NCBI GenBank assembly: GCA_965232105.1
Contig: OZ246956.1
Coordinates: forward strand, 1,798,001 to 1,862,000
DNA: 64,000 nt
DNA from: Multivorans sp965232105
GTDB taxonomy: Bacteria > Acidobacteriota > Thermoanaerobaculia > Multivoradales > Multivoraceae
Direction of reading: 5' to 3'
The notes under the pieces were generated by a model. The model worked only from the letters and a program-made list of their open reading frames with translations. It was not told the origin of the DNA and made no database searches. This document shows positions 25,252 through 34,626 of the stretch, piece by piece. Made by a program: the position numbers and the translations under genes. Each line of letters starts with the position of its first letter. The first letter of the stretch is position 1.

Positions 25252-25653
25252 CTACTTGCCGAGGCGCCCTGAAGAGTCGCACACGTCTGCGCATCCCGTG
25301 TTCTGACACCAGATCAGGTCATCAACGCACCCGTCATGACAGTCGTACCAGCCCTAGGTGCCGCAGTTTCGCCTGCATCTGCGCCACTCCGCCAAGCGCG
25401 CCAACTGACACTCTGTACAAGCGTCGTCGAGATAATCTGACGCAGTGGTCGCCGCGCGTGTCTCACACTGCTTTGCTTGAAGCGCAGTCTGGAGAGTAGC
25501 GACCAGCGGAATGGTGTCAAGGTCATTCTCTGCTCGGTCTTCGATGGCAGGCGGCGCGTCCGGCGCGGGACGGGGCGCGCCGGGATCCGTGCTAGCGAAT
25601 CCGGCGATCGCCAGCAGCAGGGTTCCCAGGGTGACCGACAGGACGTTCTTCAT
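25252..25653 (-). CDS. Small Cys-rich exported protein with an in-frame TAG
   Basis: From ATG 25653 the frame encodes 99 residues to a TAG at 25354-25356: signal peptide (MKNVLSVTLGTLLLAIAGFA), a Pro-rich linker and a Cys-rich segment (CTECQLARLAEWRRCRRNC). The same frame continues past the TAG for 33 codons with a dense Cys pattern (WYDCHDGC, IWCQNTGCADVC) and ends at TAG 25252, 16 bases before the VWFA gene's ATG. The continuation looks like the rest of the same domain, so the first TAG is a nonsense mutation, a readthrough codon or a sequence error. No family was recognised. Coordinates cover the extended frame; the gene as strictly read ends at 25354. Confidence 0.6.
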
Positions 25654-25674
25654 GTTCCTCCTTCGCCCAGCTTG

Positions 25675-25772
25675 GGCGGTTGGTTGTCTACCCGAAAACC
25701 CTAGCGGTCGCGAATCGCGAAGTCCGGCCAGTTTCTAGCCTGTTCCGGTCATCTCTTGGCCGAATCCGGCCA
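25675..25772 (-). promoter_or_regulatory. Upstream element shared with 17244-17321
   Basis: On the minus strand, an inverted repeat TGGCCGGATTCGGCCA (25757-25772) precedes a block at 25734-25675 (AAACTGGCCGGACTTCGC ... GGTAGACAACCAACCGCC) matching 17261-17321 at about 80% over 60 bases. It ends 21 bases before the start codon of the small Cys-rich gene, where AGGAGG (about 25656-25661) serves as its ribosome binding site. Confidence 0.6.
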
Positions 25773-25785
25773 GACTTGGCCGAAG

Positions 25786-25870
25786 TCTGAACTTGCCCCG
25801 GTTTCGTGGACACTTCATCCTTGGACGAGGAGGAACCCACGATGCCGAGGATCAAGACCTCGGCACCCAG
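25786..25870 (+). mobile_element. Possible relic of an insertion sequence end
   Basis: The string TGAACTTGCCCCGGTTTCG followed by TGGACAC resembles the terminal inverted repeats of IS3-type elements, and after 40 bases an AGGAGG precedes ATGCCGAGGATCAAG, like the start of an IS3 OrfA. The frame then runs only 62 codons without recognisable transposase sequence. Probably a decayed solo end; the identification rests on recollection of such termini. Confidence 0.3.
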
Positions 25871-25951
25871 ATTTCCGCTTGCAAGATGGTGGGGAGTCCC
25901 AGTGGGAGGTGCGCGTCCGGTGGAGGACGGCTGTAGGCTCGGTGGCGCATC

Positions 25952-27016
25952 ATGGTGTCCCCCCTCGAACCGGTGCGCGAGCCGGGCCCGGTGACCGCGG
26001 AGGCGCCGTCGAACATCGCCTTCATCAAGTACTGGGGCGCCCGCGATCTCGAAGGTGACGGTGAGGGTCCCGTGCCCTTCAATCGGTCGCTGTCGATGAC
26101 CCTCGATGCGTGCCGTTCCGTCTGTTCGGCGTCGCCGCTCGGGGAGGGCAACGAGGACGAAGTCTGGTGGCTTGATGTGCCCGGCGGTGAGCGCCCGGCC
26201 GAGCCGGCGACGCCGCCACCGGCCTTTGTCGAGCGCACGAAGCGGCACCTCGACCGGCTGCGGGAGTGGTCGCGGAGGACGGCCGCGCCGTACGAAGGCG
26301 GATTCCGCATCGCGACGTACAACACCTTCCCTACGGCGGCGGGAATCGCGTCGTCGGCCTCGGGTTTCACGGCCCTGACGCTTGCCGTCGCTAGTTCCAT
26401 GGGCTTCGACCTGGCGCCGCGAACGCTGTCGGACTTGTCGCGGAGCAGCGGTTCAGGTTCCGCCGCACGGTCCGCGTGGGGCGGCTACGTCGAGTGGCCC
26501 GACGGGGACAGCAACGCCGGGGTGCAGATTCTGGACGAGGGGGCCTGGCAACTCTGCGATCTGGTCGCCGTCGTCGAAACAGGAGCGAAGAAGGTCTCGT
26601 CGCGGGACGGCCACCGGCGGGCTGTGACCAGTCCGTACTTTGCGCCGCGCCTGGCCGCGCTCGACGGGAGGCTTGAGCGGGTCCGCTCAGCACTCCTCGG
26701 CCGCGACTTCGAGGCGCTCGGCGATGCGGTCGAGGAGGAGGGGATCGACCTTCACCTCATCGCGATGTCGTCGCGGCCGCCGGTCTACTACTGGTCTCCG
26801 GGGACGATCGAGGTGCTGGCGGCGGTCCGTGGCCTCCGGGCCGATGGCGTGGCCGCGTACGCCACGATGGATGCCGGCGCCAACGTCCACGTGATCTGCC
26901 AGCCGGTCGATGGACCGCAGGTGGCGGACCGGCTCGAGGCGCTCCGCAGCGTCGAGCACGTTCTGCGCGACCGCACCGGGGGCCCGCCAGTGTGGCGGAG
27001 CGGAGCGGAGTTCTGA
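25952..27016 (+). CDS. mvaD: Mevalonate (di)phosphate decarboxylase family protein
   Basis: GHMP-superfamily decarboxylase acting on (di)phosphomevalonate. Family motifs: NIAFIKYWGARD, RSLSMTLD, FPTAAGIASSASGFTALTLA (phosphate loop), RSSGSGSAARSAWGGYVEW, and TMDAGANVHVICQ with the catalytic-region Asp. Length 354 is normal. The product is isopentenyl diphosphate if the substrate is the diphosphate, or isopentenyl phosphate if the monophosphate. The gene after it, 2 bases on, is an isopentenyl phosphate kinase, and no phosphomevalonate kinase is visible, which favours the second. The start at 25952 is an ATG-like alternative start shortly before the motif NIAFIKYWG. Confidence 0.9.
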   Translation: MVSPLEPVREPGPVTAEAPSNIAFIKYWGARDLEGDGEGPVPFNRSLSMTLDACRSVCSASPLGEGNEDEVWWLDVPGGERPAEPATPPPAFVERTKRHLDRLREWSRRTAAPYEGGFRIATYNTFPTAAGIASSASGFTALTLAVASSMGFDLAPRTLSDLSRSSGSGSAARSAWGGYVEWPDGDSNAGVQILDEGAWQLCDLVAVVETGAKKVSSRDGHRRAVTSPYFAPRLAALDGRLERVRSALLGRDFEALGDAVEEEGIDLHLIAMSSRPPVYYWSPGTIEVLAAVRGLRADGVAAYATMDAGANVHVICQPVDGPQVADRLEALRSVEHVLRDRTGGPPVWRSGAEF

Positions 27017-27018
27017 TC

Positions 27019-27906
27019 ATGCCGGCGGGGTCGAAGCAAACCGGTGGCGATGAGCGCGACCGGTTGAGCGTGACCCTGGTCAAGCTCGGCGGCAGCCTGA
27101 TCACCGACAAGACGAAACCGCGCACGGTCGAGAAGGAGCGCCTCGGCCGCCTGGCGGCCGAGATCGCGGCCGGTTGGTCGGGCGGGGCATTGCTCGTTGG
27201 CCACGGCAGCGGCTCCTTCGGTCACCCGGAGGCGAAAGCGGCCGGCCTGGTGGGAGGTGCGGGCGGTCGCCGGCTCGACACGGCGGCCGACCGCATGGGG
27301 ATCGCGCGGACGCAGGCCGCGGCCCGGGCTCTTCACCGGTTGATCGTCTCCAGTCTGGTCGATGCGGGCGTGCCGGCCTACTCGCAACCGCCGTCCGGGT
27401 TCCTGGTCGCCGACGACGGCAAGCCCCAGGGCCCGCCGCCCGAACCCCTTGCCGAGGCGCTGCGGCTGGGCATGGTGCCGGTGACGATGGGCGATGTGGC
27501 GATGGATCGCCGCCGCGGTGCGGCGATCGTGTCGACCGAAACGGGGTTCGAGTTCCTGGCGGGTGCTCTGCCGACCCTTGGGATCACGGTGCGACGAGCC
27601 GTGTGGCTGGGCGTTGTGCCCGGCGTTCTCGATGGCGAGGGCCGCCTGATTCCGCGCATCGATGCGACGAACATCGAGGCGGCCAGGACGGCCGCCGGCG
27701 GTTCGCCGGCGGTCGACGTGACCGGCGGCATGGAGCATCGCCTGGTCACCGCATGGCGTCTGGCCCGGGCCGGCGTCGAGTCGCTGATTCTCGACGGCCG
27801 CGTGCCGGGCCTGCTGGAATCCGTGCTCCGGCGCCCGATGCTGGCGGCGGATGGCGCCGGTACACTTGTGCGTTCAAACGAGCAACCCTGGAGATCGCCC
27901 ACCTAG
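27019..27906 (+). CDS. Isopentenyl phosphate kinase
   Basis: Amino-acid-kinase-fold enzyme phosphorylating isopentenyl phosphate to isopentenyl diphosphate. The N-terminal VTLVKLGGSLITDKTKPR carries the Lys/Gly nucleotide motif, and GHGSGSFGHPEAK contains the substrate-binding His that distinguishes IPK from other kinases of this fold. LGMVPVTMGDVAMD, GIVSTETG-like AIVSTETGFEFLA, and DVTGGMEHRLVTA (family DVTGGM) complete the set. Length 295. IPK is best known from archaea and some Chloroflexota and plants. The ATG at 27019 follows the decarboxylase stop by 2 bases, so the two are one operon. Confidence 0.93.
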   Translation: MPAGSKQTGGDERDRLSVTLVKLGGSLITDKTKPRTVEKERLGRLAAEIAAGWSGGALLVGHGSGSFGHPEAKAAGLVGGAGGRRLDTAADRMGIARTQAAARALHRLIVSSLVDAGVPAYSQPPSGFLVADDGKPQGPPPEPLAEALRLGMVPVTMGDVAMDRRRGAAIVSTETGFEFLAGALPTLGITVRRAVWLGVVPGVLDGEGRLIPRIDATNIEAARTAAGGSPAVDVTGGMEHRLVTAWRLARAGVESLILDGRVPGLLESVLRRPMLAADGAGTLVRSNEQPWRSPT

Positions 27907-27943
27907 GCACACGCGGCCGCCACCTCAGGCGGCCCTGGGAATC

Positions 27944-28627
27944 ATGACCGTACGGGCAAGCAGCACCGTCGAGGACTACCTGAAGTGCATCTTCCGGGCC
28001 GAACACGAGGCGCGGCAGAGCGGGGAGGACCTTGTGCCGATGGGCCGTATCGCGGCCCTCCTGGAGGTGGCCCCGGCTTCGGTCACCGCGATGATGAAGA
28101 CCCTGGCCGAGTCCGGTCTGATCGCGTACGAGCCCTACAGCGGCGTCCGGCTGGAGCCCGCGGGCCGCAAGCTGGCCGCGCACGTCCTCCGGCGGCACCG
28201 GCTGGTCGAGCTGTTTCTCGTCAACGCGATGGGGTTCGACTGGAGCGAGGTCCACTCCGAAGCGGAACTGCTCGAGCACGCCGTCTCTGAGCGGATGATC
28301 GAGCGGATGGACGAGATGCTGGGCCATCCGTCGGTCGACCCCCACGGCGATCCGATCCCCAGCGCTGACGGCCACATCGAGATCGTGGACCATCCCAGCC
28401 TTTTGAAGTGCCCGCTGAACTGCACGGTCGAGGTCGTGCGGGTCACCGATCAGGACGCCGAGTTTCTGCGCTTCGCCGATCGAGAGGGCCTGGCGCCGGG
28501 CAGGTCGGTGGAGGTCGCGGCGCGGGACGAGACGGCCGGCAGCGTCGCGGTCATCTCGGGGACCAGGCAGCTCAGCCTGGGTTTCCCGGCGGCGTCAAAG
28601 GTCCTGGTGCGAGAGGCGCGCTCCTAG
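27944..28627 (+). CDS. DtxR/MntR family metal-dependent regulator
   Basis: Transcription factor that represses metal uptake or redox genes when Mn2+ or Fe2+ is bound. The N-terminal winged helix (TVEDYLKCIFRAEHEA, GRIAALLEVAPASVTAMMKT, GLIAYEPYSGVRLEPAG) and dimerisation region with metal ligands (RRHRLVELFLVNAMGFDWSE, EAELLEHAVSERMIERMDEM, HPSVDPHGDPIPS) are intact. A C-terminal SH3-like FeoA domain is present (about residues 150-227), which is typical of DtxR/IdeR types more than MntR. The ATG at 27944 is in the gap after the kinase gene. Its target genes are not evident nearby. Confidence 0.92.
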   Translation: MTVRASSTVEDYLKCIFRAEHEARQSGEDLVPMGRIAALLEVAPASVTAMMKTLAESGLIAYEPYSGVRLEPAGRKLAAHVLRRHRLVELFLVNAMGFDWSEVHSEAELLEHAVSERMIERMDEMLGHPSVDPHGDPIPSADGHIEIVDHPSLLKCPLNCTVEVVRVTDQDAEFLRFADREGLAPGRSVEVAARDETAGSVAVISGTRQLSLGFPAASKVLVREARS

Positions 28628-28649
28628 TAGCGCGGCGGAAGGTCCAGAA

Positions 28650-28790
28650 GCCGTCGCTTCGCGCCGGATGCCGGCGGGAACCTGGGTGGCGCGATTCGCG
28701 CCACCCGCGACCCGTTCCGTGCGCCCGTCAGTCGGGCGCACGGACGACACGCCGGCGCACCCAGTCTTCCGCCGCGAAGCGGCGGCGATG
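28650..28790. repeat. Dispersed palindromic repeat, copy 1
   Basis: Fills the gap between the 3' ends of the regulator and the convergent carboxylase gene. It contains two hairpins, GGTGGCGCG..CGCGCCACC (about 28685-28710) and GTGCGCCCG..CGGGCGCAC (about 28718-28742), and ends in CGGCGCACCCAG. Copies 2 and 3 at 51.8 and 63.5 kb share the order and the tail. A further hairpin CCGCCGCGAAGCGGCGG overlaps the end of this copy. Confidence 0.8.
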
Positions 28791-30844
<2,054 letters not shown>

Positions 30845-30930
30845 GCCGAGGGGCGATCCTAGCCCCGAAAGCCGCCAGAGGCTCCAAAGGTCCACGACGC
30901 GCGGGAGTTATAGTGGTTGCTCCACTCAGG

Positions 30931-30938
30931 AGGAGAGA
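30931..30938 (+). promoter_or_regulatory. Ribosome binding site of the solute-binding protein gene
   Basis: AGGAGAG (with the preceding CAGG making CAGGAGGAGAG) lies 2-12 bases before ATG 30941 and fixes that start over the earlier in-frame start at 30917. Confidence 0.7.
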
Positions 30939-30940
30939 CG

Positions 30941-32308
30941 ATGAGCATGGAAGGAAGCCTCGGACAGGACAGCGGCGGGCGTGAGATTTGGGGTCCTTCG
31001 GTGACCAGGAAGTCTCTGATGCGAGGCGGCCTCGCGGCGCTTCTCGTGGCGCCGTGGACGGCGTCTTCGCTCGGCGCCGGCGGCGGCCAGGAATCGGGCG
31101 ACTCGGAGGCTGAAGCGTCGGGCCGGACTCAGGGTGCCGGCGCCACCGGCGACGAGATCGTCCTTGGCGTGTCCGCCGCCTTCTCGGGTCCGTCGCGGGG
31201 TCTGGGCGCCGAGCTCTACCGGGGCGCCACGGCGTACTTCAACCACGTGAACGACAACGGCGGCATCGAGGGTCGGAAGATCAGCCTGAAGCTCTACGAC
31301 GACGGGTACCAGCCGGACCCGTGCGTTCAGAACACGATGCGGCTCATGCTGGAGGACAAGGTGTTCCTTCTGTTCGGCTACGTGGGAACGCCGACGGTGA
31401 CTCGCGTTCTGCCGATTCTCAAGAAGTTCCAGAACGAGAGCATCTTCCTGTTCTTCCCCTTTACCGGCGCCCAACCGCAGCGCGAGCCGCCCTACGGCGA
31501 TTTCGCCTTCAACCTGCGGGCTTCGTACAACCAGGAGACGGAGGGCCTCGTCGACAACCTGGTACGCATCGGCAAGCGGCGGATCGCGGTCTTCTACCAG
31601 ATCGACGCGTACGGACGCAGCGGCTGGGCGGGGGTCAGGGCGGCCCTGGCGAAGCACGGCGAGAAGCTCGCCGGCGAGGCGACCTACAGCCGGGGCGAGA
31701 AGTTCACGGGCAGCATGCGCAAGCAGGTGGAGATTCTGCAGGGCGTCTCGCCGGATGCGGTGATCTGCGTCGGCGCCTACGCGGCCTGCGCCGCCTTCGC
31801 GCGTGACGCGGTTGACCTGGGACTGGACGTTCCGATTGCCAACCTGTCCTTCGTGGGCAGCGAGAACCTGCTCAAGCTTCTTGTCGAAGGCCGCCTGGAC
31901 AGTGAGAAATACACCCGGCTGCTGATCAACTCCCAGGTCGTTCCGAGCTACGAGGACACCTCTATTCCGGCGGTGAGGGAGTACCGCGAGTTGATGGCCC
32001 GGCACGACCCCAAGGTCCCTGAAGAGTTGATCCAGGAGGAGTACACGCCTTTCCCGCACAGCTTCGGCAGTCTCGAGGGGTTCCTGAACGCGAAGCTGCT
32101 GGCGGAGATCCTCCGGCGCTTGGGACCGAACCCGGATCGCGCCGGGTTGGAGGAGGCGGTGTTCTCGATTCGCGACTTCGATCTTGGAATCAGCGAGCAG
32201 GTCTCGTTCGGGCCCGACCGGAGGCAGGGACTGCAGCGCGTGTACCACACCGTAGTTGACAATGGCCGGTTCGTGCCGCTTGACGACTGGGGCGCCCGGT
32301 TCGCGTGA
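30941..32308 (+). CDS. Periplasmic solute-binding protein (branched-chain amino-acid type)
   Basis: A 455-residue substrate-binding protein of the Peripla_BP_6 / LivJ group. A signal-like hydrophobic N-terminus (GGLAALLVAPWTASSLGAGG) is followed by ITLGVSAAFSGPSRGLGAELYRG-like IVLGVSAAFSGPS, YFNHVNDNGGIEGRKISLKL, VFLLFGYVGTPTVTRVLP and IAVFYQIDAYGRSGWAGV, all typical of this family. The ligand cannot be deduced. No ABC permease or ATPase gene is near; instead a HAMP-type sensor (16 bases on) and an MFS carrier follow, so it probably works as a periplasmic sensing partner rather than in import. Confidence 0.88.
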   Translation: MSMEGSLGQDSGGREIWGPSVTRKSLMRGGLAALLVAPWTASSLGAGGGQESGDSEAEASGRTQGAGATGDEIVLGVSAAFSGPSRGLGAELYRGATAYFNHVNDNGGIEGRKISLKLYDDGYQPDPCVQNTMRLMLEDKVFLLFGYVGTPTVTRVLPILKKFQNESIFLFFPFTGAQPQREPPYGDFAFNLRASYNQETEGLVDNLVRIGKRRIAVFYQIDAYGRSGWAGVRAALAKHGEKLAGEATYSRGEKFTGSMRKQVEILQGVSPDAVICVGAYAACAAFARDAVDLGLDVPIANLSFVGSENLLKLLVEGRLDSEKYTRLLINSQVVPSYEDTSIPAVREYRELMARHDPKVPEELIQEEYTPFPHSFGSLEGFLNAKLLAEILRRLGPNPDRAGLEEAVFSIRDFDLGISEQVSFGPDRRQGLQRVYHTVVDNGRFVPLDDWGARFA

Positions 32309-32324
32309 GATCGGTTCTCGACAA

Positions 32325-33065
32325 ATGAGAATCCGCAGGCTGTTCAAGTGGACGAGGTTCGGCATCTTCGCTGTCTTCGGCGTGATCGTCCTGTCGACCT
32401 CGATTCTCTGCATCTACACCGTCGATACCGAGTTGTCGGCGGAGTATGAAATCAACGCCCAGAACATCGCCAAGACGATCGCGGACTCGAGCGCCGGCAT
32501 TCTCCTGAACCAGAATCTCGCGACGCTTCAGTCGCTGGTCGATCAGTTTCTCGCGGTTCAGGGCATCCGGTACATCTACATCACGAGCGAGACGGGCGAG
32601 TTCCTGGCACACACGTTCGTTCCCGGCATTCCCGAGGAAATCCTCGCCAGCGAACACAGCAGTACCGAGCCGGTCCAGCGGAGCCTGCCCGGCATGGGCG
32701 ACTTCATCGAGGTCGGTAGCCCGATCCTGGCCGGCGTCGCCGGTACGGTGCATGTGGGCATGGACCTGGACGTGGTGGCGCTCAAGATCCAGCGGGCGAT
32801 CGGACAGCAGGTCTACCTGATCTGCGTGATCCTCGTTCTCGGCGTGCTGGCCTCGATCTGGTTCGTCAACCTGGCGGCGAAACCGCTGGCCGAACTCCTC
32901 GCTTACGCGGTGGACCTGGCCAGGGACGGGGAGAGAGACGAGATGGCGGAGCGTGAGATCCTGGCCCGGGACGACGAGGCGGGACACCTCGCCCGTCTGT
33001 TCCTTCACGTCGCGCGGCAAGGGACGGGGCGGGGCTCGGCGCCGGGCGTCACCTCTCGGGAGTAG
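32325..33065 (+). CDS. Membrane sensor-like protein with two TM helices and HAMP-like end
   Basis: A 246-residue protein with a TM helix at residues about 12-32 (GIFAVFGVIVLSTSILCIY), a periplasmic domain of roughly 130 residues (GIRYIYITSETGEFLAHTFV resembles a single Cache/PAS-like sensor domain), a second TM helix (VYLICVILVLGVLASIWFVN) and a HAMP-like linker (AAKPLAELLAYAVDLARDGE). It ends without kinase, cyclase or chemoreceptor output domain. It may pass the binding-protein signal to a partner encoded elsewhere, or be a truncated receptor. Start ATG 32325. Confidence 0.75.
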   Translation: MRIRRLFKWTRFGIFAVFGVIVLSTSILCIYTVDTELSAEYEINAQNIAKTIADSSAGILLNQNLATLQSLVDQFLAVQGIRYIYITSETGEFLAHTFVPGIPEEILASEHSSTEPVQRSLPGMGDFIEVGSPILAGVAGTVHVGMDLDVVALKIQRAIGQQVYLICVILVLGVLASIWFVNLAAKPLAELLAYAVDLARDGERDEMAEREILARDDEAGHLARLFLHVARQGTGRGSAPGVTSRE

Positions 33066-33072
33066 GGGCGGC

Positions 33073-34386
33073 GTGCGGGTTCCGAGAACGGTCATCGCCC
33101 TGGTCTGCACGACGCTGCAGTTGTGCTTCGGAACGGTCTACGCCTGGAGCTTCTTCCAGACCATGCTGGTGCGTCAGGCCGGTTGGACGTTCTCCCAGAC
33201 GGCCTGGGCATTCAGCATCACGATCTTCAGCCTCGGCGTATCGGCGGCGTGGGCCGGACAGGTGCTGCCGCGGTTCGGACCGAGGAAGCTGGCGGTGATC
33301 GGCAGCGTCCTGTTCTCGGCCGGCTACATCATCGCCGCGGGCGCCCTGACGCTGGACATGTTGCCCCTCTTCTACCTGGGCTACGGAGTGATCGGCGGCG
33401 CCGGCATCGGGCTGGGCTACGTGACGCCGGTGGCGACCGTCGCGAAGTGGTTCCCGGAACGCAAGGGGCTTGTCACCGGCATCGTCGTGATGGGCTTCGG
33501 CGTCGGGGCGTTCCTGCTGAGCAAGGGCCTCGCCCCCCTGCTCGTCGTCCGGGCCGGCGAAGACCTGTCCCAGGTCTTCCTGTGGCTGGGCATCATCTTC
33601 GCTTGCCTGCTGATCCCCTGCAGCCTGTTGCTGAGCGATCCACCCGCCCCGGCGACGCTGCAGACCGTGGTCGCCGGGCCTTCCGGGGCGGAGCCGGCGG
33701 CGGAAGAGTCCACGGCGGTCAAGACCTACCTGGGATCCCAGCAGTTCGTCTTCATGTGGATCGTGTTCTTCTTCAACATCGCGGCCGGGATCACGGTGAT
33801 CAGTTTCCAGTCCGAGTTGCTGCAGGAGGTCTGGGGACTCTCCGATCCCTCCCTCGAGCCGGCGACGCTCGCCGGGTACGGCGCGACTCTGATCGCGATC
33901 AGCTCGTTGTGCAACGGAGTCGGGAGGCTGTTCTGGGGCCTGCTGTCGGATCGTCTCGGGCGGGTCAGGGTGTTCCGGATCCTTCTCGCCAGTCAGATGG
34001 TCGTGTTCGGCATTCTGATGACGGAGACGAATCCGTGGGTCTTCTCCGCGCTCGTTTGCTACGTGCTGCTCTGCTTCGGCGGCGGGTTCGCCACCATGCC
34101 GCCCTTCGTGCTCGACGTTTTCGGCTCGAAGAAGATGTCCTCGATCTACGGCGCCGTGCTCACGGCGTGGGCTGCCGCCGGGATCTTCGGTCCGGTGTAC
34201 CTGGGCTACCTCAAGGACGTCTACCCCGACCGTGCGGTCATGTATTGCTTCCTCGTCGGCATCCTCATGCTGGGTGGCGGTTTCCTCTTCTCCTACCTGC
34301 TGACCGACGATCGGATACGCCTCGGTCGCCCGACGCTGGAGGGGACACTCCGCGAGTTCGAGATTCCGGTTCCCGGCAAGGGATAG
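33073..34386 (+). CDS. MFS transporter, oxalate/formate antiporter-like
   Basis: A 437-residue, 12-helix major facilitator of the OFA (oxalate:formate antiporter) family. The first helix CTTLQLCFGTVYAWSFFQTM and GYGVIGGAGIGLGYVTPVAT are characteristic, with FPERKGLVTGIVVMGFGVGA later; the second half contains GRLFWGLLSDRLGRVRVF, the MFS signature between helices 8 and 9. The substrate is likely a small organic or carboxylate anion. GTG 33073 starts the first helix. It is part of the same run as the binding protein and sensor genes. Confidence 0.9.
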   Translation: MRVPRTVIALVCTTLQLCFGTVYAWSFFQTMLVRQAGWTFSQTAWAFSITIFSLGVSAAWAGQVLPRFGPRKLAVIGSVLFSAGYIIAAGALTLDMLPLFYLGYGVIGGAGIGLGYVTPVATVAKWFPERKGLVTGIVVMGFGVGAFLLSKGLAPLLVVRAGEDLSQVFLWLGIIFACLLIPCSLLLSDPPAPATLQTVVAGPSGAEPAAEESTAVKTYLGSQQFVFMWIVFFFNIAAGITVISFQSELLQEVWGLSDPSLEPATLAGYGATLIAISSLCNGVGRLFWGLLSDRLGRVRVFRILLASQMVVFGILMTETNPWVFSALVCYVLLCFGGGFATMPPFVLDVFGSKKMSSIYGAVLTAWAAAGIFGPVYLGYLKDVYPDRAVMYCFLVGILMLGGGFLFSYLLTDDRIRLGRPTLEGTLREFEIPVPGKG

Positions 34387-34626
34387 GGCCCGGGGTCCTC
34401 AATGGCGGCTGCCGGTTGATTGGTTGATGTTCGCGACGATTCTTCGCTCGCTCCGGCTTGGCCCAGTGGACCAAGAACGTGTTCGTTCTGGCGCCGGCCG
34501 CGTTCGCCGGCATCGGAGCGCATCGTGATCGCCACGGTCCTCCGCTCGCTCCGGCTTGGCCCAGTGGACCAAGAACGTGTTCGTTCTGGCGCCGGCCGCG
34601 TTCGCCGGCATCGGAGCGCATCGTGA
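34387..34626. repeat. Tandem triplication (about 98 bp) at the 5' end of the UbiA gene
   Basis: Three copies of a segment with GCCCAGTGGACCAAGAACGT, starting at 34461, 34559 and 34656 (spacings 98 and 97). Copy 1 begins after ATG 34427; the junctions carry GTGA. Translation from ATG 34427 reaches TGA at 34526 after 33 codons, overlapping GTG 34525, which runs 33 codons to TGA 34624, overlapping GTG 34623, the start of the real gene. Each copy thus repeats the first part of the gene out of frame. Copies 1 and 2 contain CGGCTTGG where copy 3 has CGGCCGG. Confidence 0.9.
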
